DNA of 64,000 nucleotides, from NCBI RefSeq assembly GCF_002343915.1, contig NZ_NETK01000001.1, positions 2,676,001 to 2,740,000 of the forward strand, written 5' to 3'. The notes beneath the pieces are model-generated. The model worked only from the letters and a program-made list of their open reading frames with translations. It did not search any database and was not told the origin of the DNA. Numbering within the stretch: the first letter of the stretch is position 1; the number at the start of each line of letters is the position of its first letter. Source of the DNA: Nannocystis exedens (GTDB lineage: Bacteria; Myxococcota_A; Polyangia; Nannocystales; Nannocystaceae). Below, piece by piece: positions 7,491 through 18,300 of the stretch. The translations under genes were made by a program, and so were the position numbers.

Positions 7491-9374
7491 TCACTGCGGA
7501 TTGATGACCTTGAGGCGGAGCCCGCCGGGGTACGCGTAGGACGTCACCGCGGTGTAGCCGACCTGGTAGATCCCGAACGGCGCCGCGCTTTCGGCCAGGT
7601 GAGTGCCTTCGCCGATCTTCCAGTCGGCCACCTCGTAGTCGCCGACCGTGTAATAGCCGGACACCACCACCCCGTCGACGAGCACGTCGGGCGCGCCGAC
7701 GTCGCGGACCACCTGCACGTAATTGGGGTTGTAGCCGATGCCGGTGACGAACACGTAGCGGTCGAGGAACTGCTCCACCGGCACCATTTGATACGACGCG
7801 GGGTCGCCGGTGCCGGCGCCGCCGTCCTGACCCTCGAGGTATTGCACCGGCATGAACGGCTTGTCGCCGGTGAAGATGAAGCTCGACTGCGTGCTGAATT
7901 GATAGAACTTGCCCTTGTCGAGCGTGACCGGGAAGCCGGGCTGCAGCGGCTCGGTGGTGATCGTCGTGTTGTCCTCGCTGGCATACACGCGCCACCAGTA
8001 GTCCTCGCTGCCGCGCTTGGGCGCGTGGGCGCCGACGTACTTCAGGCCCCAGTACTCGATCGGGATCATCTGCTCCTCGATGTGGTCGCAGAACGTCACG
8101 TTGGCCGGAATGTTGACGCACTGGACCGCGCCGACCACCCAGCCCGGCTTCGACAGCGTCACGATCGTGCCGGACACGTCGTTGGCGCCGCCGCTGACCT
8201 GCAGCAGGTCGTAGTCGTTGACGGTGATCATCCCGGTCTGGTTGGCGGCGACCGCGGGCACGCCGCCGCCGGCCAGCGTCGGCGTCGGCGGCGTCCACGT
8301 CACCACCGTGCCGTCCTCGACGCCGATCACGTTGAAGTAGGCCGGCTGGCCGGCGCCCAGGCTCGGGGTGAACGCGGCGATGATGTAGTTCTTCTGCTGC
8401 GCGTGGTCGGGCAGCAGCATCGACGAGTCGTTGTGCGCCTCGGCCTCGATCGGCGAGTGCTGGTAGGCGACCACGGGCACGTTGCTGACGACCTTGAAGG
8501 TCGAGTCGACGCGGAGGGTGCTGCCGGTGCCCGGCTGCGGCGGCATCGTCAGGTCGAACTTCGCGCTCTGGCCGGGCGGGACCTGGATCGGGCCGGCGAC
8601 CATCTGCTCGGCGCCGCCGCTGTAGAAGTACATCGCCACCGTCGCGGTCTTGGTCTTCGACACGTTGCCCACGGTGATCGCCGTCGGCTCCTCGGCGAAG
8701 TTCTGCATCTTGTTGCCGCGGAACACGCAGCCGACGCTGCTCGGGTCGCTCTTGATCAGCTCGCACAGCTCCGTGCAGCCGCCGATCGAGCACTCCTGCG
8801 TCGCGCCGCACGCCACCGGCGGCTCGAAACCGTCGCCTTGGGCGTTGCAAGTCTTCTCGGCGTCGAGGCCCTCGCACACCGTCTGGCCGGGGTTGCACAG
8901 CTTCGCGGTGCACTGGTCGCCGACGCATGACTGTCCATTGGGGCAGGGCACCGGCTCGAAGCCGCTACAGTCGTCCTTGCAGGTCAAGAGGCCGCCGGGG
9001 TCGCAGCCCTGGGTCTCGCCGGGCTGGCACGAGCAGTTCGCGCCGGTGGTGTCGGTGGTGTCGGCGGTGTCGCTGTCGCTGTCGGTCAGCGGGCTCGTGG
9101 TCGCGGTCGTGGTGGTGGTCGTGTCCGTCGTGGTCGCGCTGGTCGTCGTCGGCCCGCTGCTGGACGCCGACGTCCCGGTCATCCCCGTCGTCGGGCTGTC
9201 GGTCGTCGCGTCGGTCGTGACGCCCGTCGAACCCGTCGTGTCGAGGGTCGTCTGGTTGGTCACCGTCGACACCTGCGTCGCGGAGACGGTCGGCTCGGCA
9301 GCGTCGTCACCGCACGCGACAGGGACGAGGAGAGTGAGGATGAGGGCGCGCGTCGTCGAAGAGTGCTTGGGCAC
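7491..9374 (-). CDS. IgGFc-binding-protein-like lipoprotein with Thr/Ser linker
   Basis: Predicted outer-surface lipoprotein of about 627 residues. The lipobox LVPVAC puts the lipidated Cys at residue 21 when the GTG at 9374 is used; this start is preferred because the longer frame (to 9446) adds an Arg-rich non-signal stretch. Residues 22-110 are a Thr/Ser/Asp linker (TTDTTTTTTATTSP). A Cys-rich segment follows (CSCQPGETQGCDPGG to CELI). The C-terminal about 400 residues match the IgGFc-binding N-terminal type domain seen in many Polyangia surface proteins (VVSNVPVVAYQHSPIEAEAH, CDHIEEQMIPIEYWGLKY, YAYPGGLRLKVINPQ). Function is unproven; adhesion or matrix binding is inferred from the domain name only. 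A broken paralogue is at 19252-20554. Confidence 0.85.
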   Translation of the reverse strand: MPKHSSTTRALILTLLVPVACGDDAAEPTVSATQVSTVTNQTTLDTTGSTGVTTDATTDSPTTGMTGTSASSSGPTTTSATTTDTTTTTTATTSPLTDSDSDTADTTDTTGANCSCQPGETQGCDPGGLLTCKDDCSGFEPVPCPNGQSCVGDQCTAKLCNPGQTVCEGLDAEKTCNAQGDGFEPPVACGATQECSIGGCTELCELIKSDPSSVGCVFRGNKMQNFAEEPTAITVGNVSKTKTATVAMYFYSGGAEQMVAGPIQVPPGQSAKFDLTMPPQPGTGSTLRVDSTFKVVSNVPVVAYQHSPIEAEAHNDSSMLLPDHAQQKNYIIAAFTPSLGAGQPAYFNVIGVEDGTVVTWTPPTPTLAGGGVPAVAANQTGMITVNDYDLLQVSGGANDVSGTIVTLSKPGWVVGAVQCVNIPANVTFCDHIEEQMIPIEYWGLKYVGAHAPKRGSEDYWWRVYASEDNTTITTEPLQPGFPVTLDKGKFYQFSTQSSFIFTGDKPFMPVQYLEGQDGGAGTGDPASYQMVPVEQFLDRYVFVTGIGYNPNYVQVVRDVGAPDVLVDGVVVSGYYTVGDYEVADWKIGEGTHLAESAAPFGIYQVGYTAVTSYAYPGGLRLKVINPQ

Positions 9375-9767
9375 AGGATCGACGACCGGCGGCGGTTTCA
9401 CCCGTCGGCCGCAGGTGCGCAACCTCCCACGTCCTCGGCGAAGCACACGTCACTCGTGCGAACCCGAATTCGCGCCTCGGGTCCGCGCCTTGGCCGGCCC
9501 AGCGACGCGCCTCGCCGCGACGCCACGGAGCAGCCCGTGGAGGCCGCGACCCTCGACGCGCACGGAGCTGTCACGTCCTGTTCGCCGCGCAGGTTCCCAC
9601 CGACGCCCCGGCCCCGCTGCTCACGCACGCGTGGGATGTCTTCGTGACCCCATCGTGAGCCCTGCTCGCCACCCCACAGGACGCCAGGCCCGTCATGCCC
9701 TCGACGACCGCCTGGACGCGAGCCCGCGCGAAGCGTTTCCGAGGCAGGGACCCTGGTTCATGCACCT
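9375..9767. other. Gap of 390 bp without recognised gene
   Basis: The sequence lies upstream of the lipoprotein gene and presumably contains its promoter. Open frames here have no start, ribosome site or recognisable sequence. I see no repeat or RNA gene. Confidence 0.4.
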
Positions 9768-10118
9768 ACTCGCCGCGGTCGTCCTGGGGACGCCGGCGAG
9801 GACCTGCTCGAGCGCCTCCATGCTGACGGGCTTCGCCAGGTGGGCGTCGAAGCCGGCCGACCTGGCCATGGTCGCGTCATCGGGCTGCGCGTAGCCGGTC
9901 GGGGCGACGAGGGTGGAACGCCGGAGCTCCTCGTCGGCGCGCAGCGCCCGGGCCACCGCATCACCGTCCATGTCGGGCAAACCGATGTCGCACAACACGA
10001 TGTCCGGACGGAAGACCGCGCCTTCTCGCGCGCCGCGCGCCCGCGGTAGACGACGGCGACGTCGTGTCCGTCGAGCTCGAGCACCGCGCGCAGGCTGTCG
10101 GCAGAGTCGACGTCGTAG
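9768..10118 (-). pseudogene. Degraded response-regulator receiver domain
   Basis: The minus strand encodes most of a CheY-like receiver split over two frames. One frame gives DVDSADSLRAVLELDGHDVAVVYRG (helix 1 and strand 2). The other gives FRPDIVLCDIGLPDMDGDAV with the phospho-acceptor Asp in LCDIGLPDMDG, then LVAPTGYAQ (switch Thr), and DAHLAKPVSMEALEQVL (conserved Lys). Strand 1, with the acidic Asp pair that binds magnesium, is replaced by unrelated sequence (HVGGYDVDSAD), and a frame change lies near 10020-10030. The wording is typical of the receiver at the C-terminus of hybrid histidine kinases, so this is probably the last remnant of a deleted sensor kinase. Confidence 0.7.
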
Positions 10119-10353
10119 CCCCCAACATGATCTCCGGCCACTGCCGTTATGCGTCAGCAAGAGGCCGCCGGGAACCACGGCGGGAGACGCGGCGTTCGGG
10201 CGACGCCGAGGACCTGCCGACCCGACGCCATCAGCGAGGTCGGCCGCTCGGGCGGTGAGCAGGTGGAGCACGACCAGGACGTGCCGCCGCAGCACGCGGT
10301 GCCGAGATAGGTGGAGATGGTCTCGCAGCCCGACCGGGCCGCCGGGGATGCTA

Positions 10354-10761
10354 TCATATGATCAGCATTTCGCACTTGCCGTCGATCCACGTGCAGAACT
10401 CCTGCGTCGCCATGCAGACGGCCTCGTCGTCGATCTGCCTGCAATCGAGCATGCACTCCGACTCCTCCGGCGGCCACATGCACAGCGGCGTCGCCTCGCA
10501 GGTCGGTTGATCCTCGATCGTCTGGCAATCGGGCACCGCGCCGGTGTCCGTCCCGGTGACCATCGTCGCCATGGTCGGGTCCATCGTCGTGCCGGAGCTC
10601 GTCCCTGTCGTCGTGCTGTCGGTCGCGTCCGTCGTCGTCGCCGCCGTCGTCGTCGTCGGCGCCGTCATCTTCTCGTCGTCGCTACAGGCCGGTGCCGCGG
10701 CCACGGCCGACACCGCAAGGAGCGCCGGCACGCAGAGTCTTCGTCGGATGTCGCTTGACAC
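10354..10761 (-). CDS. Small lipoprotein with two Cys-rich repeats
   Basis: Predicted 135-residue lipoprotein. From the GTG at 10761 (GGCGGG just upstream) the signal peptide VPALLAVSAVAAAPAC has the lipidated Cys at the end. A Thr/Ser linker follows (TTTTAATTTDATDSTTTG), then two short tandem Cys-rich units, CQTIEDQPTCEATPLCMW and CRQIDDEAVCMATQEFCTW, each of pattern Cys-X8-Cys-X5-Cys ending in Trp. Such units recur in Polyangia lipoproteins; no biochemical role is known to me. The longer frame to 10929 adds Arg/Ala-rich sequence unlike a signal peptide, so the shorter start is chosen. Confidence 0.75.
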   Translation of the reverse strand: MSSDIRRRLCVPALLAVSAVAAAPACSDDEKMTAPTTTTAATTTDATDSTTTGTSSGTTMDPTMATMVTGTDTGAVPDCQTIEDQPTCEATPLCMWPPEESECMLDCRQIDDEAVCMATQEFCTWIDGKCEMLII

Positions 10762-11161
10762 CCCGCCAGGGTAGCACACTCCGGGGTCGCCGCGCCGCCC
10801 TGCGGGTGCGCCTCCTGCGACGAAAAGAGCCACGCTCCACGTCGGTGCAGTGGCGGCATGAATCGAGCGAGCGGACTTGCTCGTGAAGCCGTGCGAGCTC
10901 ACGGCCCTGGCCCTCGCGCCCGGCAGCACGCCGCCGAGTTACCTGTCCCATCGGACAGGCATCGAGCAGATCGTCACGACCGCGGCCCGCCGCGCCTTGA
11001 TGCCGTAGCGCGGAGCGGTGAGTTCTGCGCTGGCGCGTGCGCGCGAGAAAAATCTGGGCTGCGCACGAAACCATCGGGCCGTCGCCCGGGACGGCCGAGA
11101 AAGGTCTCGGAACGCCGGCATGATCCACGGGCGGGAAGGTCGACGCTTCCTGAGCACCCCT
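10762..11161. other. Divergent promoter region with a stem-loop
   Basis: Four hundred bases lie between divergent secreted-protein genes. CCTGTCC at 10942-10948 and GGACAGG at 10953-10959 form a perfect 7-bp hairpin with a 4-base loop; it belongs to the recurrent GGACA family described in the findings. Nothing else was recognised. Confidence 0.5.
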
Positions 11162-14100
11162 ATGTATCCAACCATTTGTCTTCGCACCTGTTTGTTCTCC
11201 GCTGTCCTGGCGATCGCCCCGAGGGGAGTCGACGCGCACGCCGTCGGTCCGAACGTCCCATTCGCTGCAGCGACCCGCGCCGCACCCGCGCCTCAGGAGG
11301 CCCCGTACCGGGCTCTCGTGGCGGCGCGGCACCCCGCGCGCGGCGTGCCCTCGCTGTTGCTCGCGGCCGACGGCCCGCCGCCGCCGGCGAGCAGCGCCGA
11401 ACAGGCGGCCAGGCTGCACCTCGAGCAGCAGCGCCAGGCGTACGGCGTCTCGCGCGAGGCGCTGGCTGCCACCCGTGCCCTGTTCACGCACGACGTCGGC
11501 CGCGGCGGCGTGCTCGTGGCGCTGCGCCAGAGCGTCGGCGGCATCGAGTTGTTCGGCAACGACATCAAGGTCCTGCTCGATCGCTCGCACCGACTCGTGG
11601 CCATCTCCGGCAGCCCGCATCCGGCCGGCGTCGCGGCCCCGCTCGTCCCGTCGGCGCCGGCGAAGACCGCGGCGATCGCCGCCGCGCTGCGCGAGGTCCA
11701 CGGCATGGCCGTCGAGCCGAATTGGTTCGTCGCCGACGATACGCCGCGTTCGGACGACTTCGAGCGCTTCGTGCTGGGGACCCGCGAGACCGGCGGGCTC
11801 GAGCTGCGCCGGCCCGCGCGCGTGAAGCCGGTGTACATCCCCGTCGGCGACGCGCTGGCGCCGGCGTACCTCGTCGAGGTGCAGTCCTTCACCAGGGAGC
11901 AGCCCGAGTCCGCCGTCCATCAATACGTGATCGCCGCCGACGACGGCCGCGTGCTCTGGCACCGCGAAGCCACCGCGCACGCGGGCTTCCAGTACCGCGG
12001 GTTCATCGACGACGACGGTCGCCCGCTCGACGGTCCGACCGAGGACTTCACGCCGTACCCGTTCGACGCCCCCAATCCCGAGGACCAGACGCAGCAGTTC
12101 GTCGAGCCCAACCTCGTGACGATGGAGGGCTTCAATCACAACCCCGACGACAAGGCCGACCCGTGGCTGCCGGCCGACGCGACGCAGACGTACGGCAACC
12201 ACGTGGACGCCTACGTCGATTTTCACGACCCGAGCGGGTTCCAGCCCGCCAGCGGTGAGTTCCGCGCCGGCGTCAGCGCGCCCGGCGTGTTCGACTATAT
12301 CTTCGACACCGCCGGCGAGCCGCTGGCGAACGAGGTGCAGGCGACGGCGGCGATCGTGCAAGCGTTCTACACCACCAATTGGCTGCACGACTGGTGGTAC
12401 GATTCGGGCTTCAAGGAGGCCGCGGGCGCGGCCCAGTTCGACAACTTCGGCCGCGGCGGGATCGACGGCGATCGCATGCGCGTGGAGGTGCAGGACGCCG
12501 CGTACGCGGAGAAGCGCGACCGCGCGACGATGCACACGCCCTTCGACGGCGAGTCGCCGTGGATGGAGCTGGCCCTGTTCAGCCCGAAGAGCTACACCGC
12601 CGGCCTCACCGTCCCCGAGCTGGGCGCGTCGTTCACCGTCAAGCCCGCGGTGTTCGGGCCGAAGGTCTTCGACTTCTCCGCCGAGCTCGTGCTCGCGGAC
12701 GACGGCGTCGGCACGCCGTCGGACGCCTGCCAGCCGCTCGTCAACGACGTCGCCGGCAAGATCGTGCTGATCGACCGCGGCGGCGGTTGCATCTTCGTCC
12801 CCAAGGCCGAGACCGCGCTCGCGGCCGGCGCGGCCGGCGTCATCCTCGTCAACAACAAGCCCGGCGAGGGCTCGTTCCGGCCGGGCCGGGAGGTCGGCGC
12901 CCCGAACCCGCAGATCCCCACCGTCGGCCTGTCGATGGAGGACGGCGCGACGCTCAAGGCCGCGCTGCTGAACGGGCCGCTGGTCGCGGACCTGAGCGGG
13001 CTGACCACGCCCGACCGCGACGTCGCGCTCGACAACCTCGTCATCGCCCACGAGTACGGGCATTACATCCACCACCGCCTCGTGGCCGCCGGTAACCTGC
13101 AGAGCCTGGCCCAGAGCGAGGGCTGGAGCGACTTCATCGCCCTCCACCTGGCCCTGCGGCCAGACGACGACCTGGCCGGCGCCTACGGCCACGCCAGCTA
13201 CATCGCCCCCGCCGGGGGGCCCTGGTTCGGCCTGCGGCGGTTCACCTATTCGACCGACACGAGCAAGAATCCGCTGACCTTCCGGCACATCCAGGACGGC
13301 GAGCCGCTGCCCGACAGCGCGCCGAGGCAGGCGAGCACGTCGCCCAATTCGGGGGTCCACAACGCCGGCGAGGTGTGGGCGACCATGATGTGGGAGGTCT
13401 ACGTCGCGCTGCACGAGCTCCACGCGGGCGACCTCGAGTTCGACGCGGTCCGCCGGCGGATGTCGGACTACGTCGTCGCCGGCATGATGCTCGCGCCGAC
13501 CCAGCCGACCTACACGGAGCAGCGAGACGCGCTCCTCACCGCGATCGGGCAGCACAGCGTCGACGACTTCGTCACCGCCGCGCAGGCGTTCGCGCGCCGG
13601 GGCGCCGGCACCTGCGCCGTCTCGCCGCCGCACGACTCGGAGGACCTCGTCGGCGTGGTCGAGGACTTCGAGGTCCGCCCGCAGGGGGCGCTCGTCGCCG
13701 CCAGCCTCGACGACGCGGTCGACTCGTGCGACGGCGACGGGCTGCTCGACGCCGAGGAGTCGGGGCGGCTGACCGTCACCGTGCGCAACTACGGCGCGGC
13801 ACCGCTGACCGGCGCCACCCTCGAGGTGCTCGGCGCGCCGGACAACTTGTCCCTCGGGCCAGACAAGTCGATCGCCGTCCCCGAGGTCGGCCCGCTCGCG
13901 GAGGTCGAGGTCAGCTTCGACGCCCAGCTCGCGGCCGCGAGCGGCGCGACGCCGCTGACGCTCACCGTGCGCCTCAACACCCCCGGAGGTTGCGAGGCGA
14001 GCACCGACCTGCTCCTGCCGACGGCGCTCGACGCCGACCGCACGCCGGCGGGCGGGAGCGTCGACGACGTCGAGTCCGCCGCCACGCTGTGGACGATCGG

Positions 14101-14848
14101 CGGGACCGGCGGCGAGGCCGTGTGGTCGCGCGTGCCGTCGGCGACCTCCGGCACGATCTGGCACGCCACGAGCTCCAACACCGTGAGCGACACCTGGCTC
14201 GCCTCGCCGCCGCTGAAGGTCTCGCCCGATCAACCGTTCGTCGTCGGCTTCGAGCACATGCACGCGTTCGAGGTGCGGGTCGATCCGATGCTGACCTTCG
14301 TGGACGGCGGGGTGATCGAGATCTCGCGCGACGGCGGAGTGACGTGGGAAGACGTCGCGGCACACGTGAAGACGAGCCCGTACACCGCGCCGATCCTCGG
14401 CGGGCTGAACCCGCTGTTCGGCGAAGGCGGCGTGGTCGGCTTCAACCCCTCGTACCCGCAGCGCGACCCGGTCTCGCTCGACTTCGGGACGTCGTTCGCC
14501 GGCGAGACGGTGCAGCTGCGCTTCCGCGTCGGCACCAACCCGACCACCGGCGGACACGGCTGGGACCTCGACAACTTCGAGTTCGCGGGCATCGTCGACG
14601 GTCCGTTCCCGCAGTGGATCGACGACGACGGCGAGTGCGACGACCCGTCGCCGACGACGACCGGGGACGACACGGGCAGCGACGACGACTCGTCCGCCAC
14701 CGGCGCGAGCGACACGAGCGACGAACAGCCGAGCGGCGAGGACGGTTGCGGCTGCTCGGCCGACGGCGAGCGCGGGCCCGCGGCGCTGCAGTTCGCGCCG
14801 CTGCTGATCCTGGCGGCGCTGCGCCGCCGCTCCCGCCGCGATCGCTGA
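11162..14848 (+). CDS. Secreted M36 (fungalysin-type) metallopeptidase with PA domain and MYXO-CTERM-like tail
   Basis: Zinc metallopeptidase of 1228 residues acting outside the cell. ATG 11162 gives a signal peptide (TICLRTCLFSAVLAIAP, cleavage near VDAHA). A propeptide of the fungalysin/thermolysin type covers roughly residues 70-260 (GGIELFGNDIKVLLDRSHRL). The catalytic domain has HEYGH at residues 630-634 and a downstream zinc ligand Glu in EGWSDF (about 653), the M36 pattern. A protease-associated domain is inserted before it, about residues 480-600 (GKIVLIDRGGGCIFVPKAE, AGAAGVILVNNKPGEG). Beta-sandwich modules follow, then an acidic Asp/Ser/Thr spacer and a final GCGCSADGERGP, hydrophobic stretch FAPLLILAALRRRSRR, the layout of MYXO-CTERM sorting signals that anchor proteins to the myxobacterial surface. 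A role in prey or protein degradation is inference. Confidence 0.92.
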   Translation: MYPTICLRTCLFSAVLAIAPRGVDAHAVGPNVPFAAATRAAPAPQEAPYRALVAARHPARGVPSLLLAADGPPPPASSAEQAARLHLEQQRQAYGVSREALAATRALFTHDVGRGGVLVALRQSVGGIELFGNDIKVLLDRSHRLVAISGSPHPAGVAAPLVPSAPAKTAAIAAALREVHGMAVEPNWFVADDTPRSDDFERFVLGTRETGGLELRRPARVKPVYIPVGDALAPAYLVEVQSFTREQPESAVHQYVIAADDGRVLWHREATAHAGFQYRGFIDDDGRPLDGPTEDFTPYPFDAPNPEDQTQQFVEPNLVTMEGFNHNPDDKADPWLPADATQTYGNHVDAYVDFHDPSGFQPASGEFRAGVSAPGVFDYIFDTAGEPLANEVQATAAIVQAFYTTNWLHDWWYDSGFKEAAGAAQFDNFGRGGIDGDRMRVEVQDAAYAEKRDRATMHTPFDGESPWMELALFSPKSYTAGLTVPELGASFTVKPAVFGPKVFDFSAELVLADDGVGTPSDACQPLVNDVAGKIVLIDRGGGCIFVPKAETALAAGAAGVILVNNKPGEGSFRPGREVGAPNPQIPTVGLSMEDGATLKAALLNGPLVADLSGLTTPDRDVALDNLVIAHEYGHYIHHRLVAAGNLQSLAQSEGWSDFIALHLALRPDDDLAGAYGHASYIAPAGGPWFGLRRFTYSTDTSKNPLTFRHIQDGEPLPDSAPRQASTSPNSGVHNAGEVWATMMWEVYVALHELHAGDLEFDAVRRRMSDYVVAGMMLAPTQPTYTEQRDALLTAIGQHSVDDFVTAAQAFARRGAGTCAVSPPHDSEDLVGVVEDFEVRPQGALVAASLDDAVDSCDGDGLLDAEESGRLTVTVRNYGAAPLTGATLEVLGAPDNLSLGPDKSIAVPEVGPLAEVEVSFDAQLAAASGATPLTLTVRLNTPGGCEASTDLLLPTALDADRTPAGGSVDDVESAATLWTIGGTGGEAVWSRVPSATSGTIWHATSSNTVSDTWLASPPLKVSPDQPFVVGFEHMHAFEVRVDPMLTFVDGGVIEISRDGGVTWEDVAAHVKTSPYTAPILGGLNPLFGEGGVVGFNPSYPQRDPVSLDFGTSFAGETVQLRFRVGTNPTTGGHGWDLDNFEFAGIVDGPFPQWIDDDGECDDPSPTTTGDDTGSDDDSSATGASDTSDEQPSGEDGCGCSADGERGPAALQFAPLLILAALRRRSRRDR

Positions 14849-15378
14849 CCCGCGAGCGCGTCGACGGCTCCCCGCGGCCGCGAGCTCGACGGGCTCGCGG
14901 CCGCGAAGCGCAGGCGCACGCCCGGCGATCCGCAAAATGACGGCACCAATGCCGATCGTCCGCCGGGAGCAGCACGTGGGCCGACCTTCCTGCTCGTCCT
15001 GGTCCACCGCCGCCGCATGGTCGCGCACGTGTTCCGATGTTCGGGCAGCGCCGTCACGCCGGCAGCGATCCACCCGCGCCAGACGCCTCGCTCCTCCGAC
15101 TTCCCATCCGCGTCCGTCCTCGACTTCCGGGCGGCCTGGTCACCCCTCGAGGTCGGGTGCGTCGCGACGCCGCCCGTCGCCGCTTGGAACGTCGTACGGC
15201 TGGAGCCGTCTCCGCTGCCGCGCGTGGACGCGCCTGCGAGTCTCTCTCCCCGGGCGGGCCGACCCGGAAACAATCCGCGGCCTTCGCCCACGCCGAGCGG
15301 CGCCCCGAGCCACGGGATCGTGCGACACTCCGCGGCTGGCGAACGCGGCCCTTGCGCCGCATCGCCTGGAGGCACGAC
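14849..15378. other. Gap of 530 bp without recognised gene
   Basis: No frame here has both a plausible start and recognisable sequence. The last bases carry a good ribosome site (GGAGG at 15368-15372) for the next gene. No repeat or RNA structure was noticed. Confidence 0.5.
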
Positions 15379-18300
15379 ATGGATCGCCATGAAAGTTCGA
15401 ACACCATAGATCCTCGGCTCGAGGCGCTCCTCGCCAGCGTCGGGAGGTTGGCCGAGGTCGTCCGCGCCGACGACCTCGATCCCTCACCGCTCCGCCACGA
15501 TTGGGGCGCCCACGACCGACAGCTCGACGAGGTCCGTCGCCTCGTCCGTGACGAAATCTTGCCCGCCGCCGACGCTGCGCTCGCCGTCGCGGCCGACCCG
15601 GAGGCCGCACGTGTTCGCCAGTTCTGCGCCGACGTGCTGGGGGACGCCGCGGGCCTCCTCTGCGCCGCCCGCGACCACGAGGCCGCGATGGCGACGGTGA
15701 CCGCCGCGGCGCGGCTCGGCGCAGGAACCGAGGCCGGCGCGCTCGCGGCCGAGGGCGTCCGCGACCTCGAGAACTTCACCCAGCTCATCCGCGCGTGGTG
15801 GCTCGTGCGTCACCAGCGACGCGACGAGGCCCGGCTCCTCGCGCGCAAGCTCAGCGGCCTTTCGCTGCTGCCGACGCTCGTCGCCTCGGCCCGGGTCATC
15901 GTCGACGCGCCGGAGCCGCTCAAGCGTGCGCCCGTCCTATTCACCTTCAACGGTTGCGGCGTCCGGGTCTACGGCCAGCGCGACGTCCGGAGCGACGGCA
16001 CCTATGTGACGACCCGCTACGCGACGTTCCTCTTTGTCCCGCTCGTCCCAATCGACGCCTATCGGGTCGCGGCCGCGGACGAGGGCGGTTATTACATCCT
16101 CCACCGCGAGCCGCTCTCGCGGGCGACGAGGACCTGGCGCTGGCTCTTCCTCGCCTCGCTCCTGGTGGCGGCGCTCTCGGTCGCGGCGAGCCGCTATTTC
16201 GGCTCCCCCGACTATCGGCTGGCCACCGCGATCGCGGAGATCCAGCGCGAGGAGCCTGGCGCCGAGCGGGAGGCGCTCCTGGGCCGCTACGAGGCCGCCC
16301 TCGCCGAGTTCCCCGAGGCCGGCATCGACACCGCGTTGCCGGCGATCGAGGCGATCGTGCGTCTCGCCACCGCCGACCTCGCGGAGCCGCTCACGGTCGC
16401 CGAGGTCCCGCGGCTCAAGCGGGTCATTCGCCGGTTCGAGGCGCTCCCGCGGTCGGTTCGCGGGGAGCGCGGCACGCAGCCGATGGTCGCCCGGATCGAG
16501 GCGCTCGCCGCCCAGCTCGGCGAGGACTCGGACGAGGCCGTGGACGCCCAGATCCGCCTCCTCACCGACGCGCGCCGCCTGGTCGACGGTGCGGAGAGCG
16601 AGCGGCTGGCCGGCCGTCAGCGGGCGCTGCGGCTCGCGCTCGCCGGCCGGATCGCCGACGCGTGGCCGCTGCGGGCGATCCGGATCTACGCCGCCAGCGC
16701 CGACGATCCGCAGGCCGTCACCGCCGCCGCCGCGCTGATCGACCGCCTCGACGACGGGCCCTCGCAGTGGCTCGAGCTCGCGGACGCGATCGAGACCTGG
16801 CTCGGCGCCGCGCGGGGTCTCGGCAGCCTCGACGCCGCCGTGGCGCGGGCCTCCGAGCGCCTCCGGGCCGCCCGCGGGAGCCTCACCGAGCCCGGACGCG
16901 CCGAGCTCCTCGCCGGCGGCGACGTCGAGGCGCTCCGCGCGGCCCTCGGCGCTGCCCCCGGCGACCAGGCGATCGCGGTCGCGCTCGCCCAGGCGCAGCG
17001 CGGCGCCGGCGACCTGGAGGGGGCGAGCGCGACGCTGACGGCTTTCGGAGGGCCGGGCCGCCTCGTCCTCGACGGTCAGGTCGCGCTCGCCAGCGTGTGG
17101 TCCGAGCTCGGCCGCGTCGACGAGGCCGAGTCGCTGCTCCGCCGGGTCCTGATCGATCGGCTCCCGGCCTTCGAGGACGCGCGCGCGGCCTACGTCGAGG
17201 CCCGCACCGAGGAGACCCAGCGCTTCGTCGACCGCGCCCGCGCCGGCGATCTCCCGCCCGATCTGGCGCAGCGCCTGGACCGCGCGCCCGAACCGGAGCA
17301 GGCGGTGATCTTCACGCAATGGCTCGAGCAGCAGCTCGCCGAGAGCTGGGAGCTCAAGCCGCTCCTCGCCGCCTACACCGCCGCCGCCGAGGTCGTGCCG
17401 GTGGCGCTCCTGCTGGGGACCATCCAGCTCCAGCGCGCGGGCGGCCTCGAGGGCGAGGCCCGCGCTGCCGCGCTCAACGCCGCCGAGCAGACGTTCCTCT
17501 CGATCCAGGCCGAGGCCGAGGGCGTGCCGAGCTATCACCTCGGGCTCGGCGAGGTCTATCACCGCCTCGGCAAGCGAGACGAGGGCGATCGTGAATTCGC
17601 CTCGCTCCTCGCCGCCGACGACCAGGCGATCGCCCTCGAGGTCGCGCACGCCTATCGCGGCCTCGGGATGAACGAGCGCGCGCGCTCGCTCAGCGAGAAG
17701 GTGTACGCCGCGGCATCGTCGCCGATCCGCGAGGGCGCGGCGATGCTGCGCTCGCTCCTCGCCACCACGCTCGAGGAGCAGCGGACATGGGTCGAGCGCT
17801 CCGACCTCACGAACCCCGGGGTTCGCCGCAAGCTCGCCTCGATCGAGGCCGAGGAGTTGATGACCAAGGGAGCGTGGGCGCAGGCCGATCGCAAGCTCGC
17901 CGAGGTCCTCGAGGGGTACCTCGCCGAGGCCGAGACCCAGGGCAGCTCCGCCAACAATGCCGCGGTGACGATGCTCCAGCGCTATCACTGCACCGGCGAG
18001 CGCCGCATGCTCGACGAAGCCGTCCGCGTGCTCGAGAAGAGCCGCCGCCTCGCCCCCGACAGCGCCGTGGTCGTCAGCAACCTCGCCGGCGCCGTCGACG
18101 TGCTGGCGGCCGTGACCCTCGCCTCCGCGTGGGTCGACATCCAGCGCCTGCCGCTCGGCCAGAGCGAGGCGAAGGACGTGCTCGCGGCGCTGGCGCGCGG
18201 ACGGACGCGCACCGCCTTGAACCGGCGCGTGCGCGAGGAGCCGCTGGTCCAGCGCGCGCTCGATCTATACCGCCAGACCGCGATCCTCGCCCCGCGCGGC

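Noticed and set aside
7101..8930. A 609-codon plus-strand frame opposite the IgGFc-like gene
   Set aside because: Composition (Arg, His, Val, Asp) is that of an antisense shadow; the minus strand carries the lipoprotein.
10682..15073. A 1463-codon minus-strand open frame opposite the M36 peptidase
   Set aside because: Shadow of the peptidase gene; no start, domain or ribosome site.
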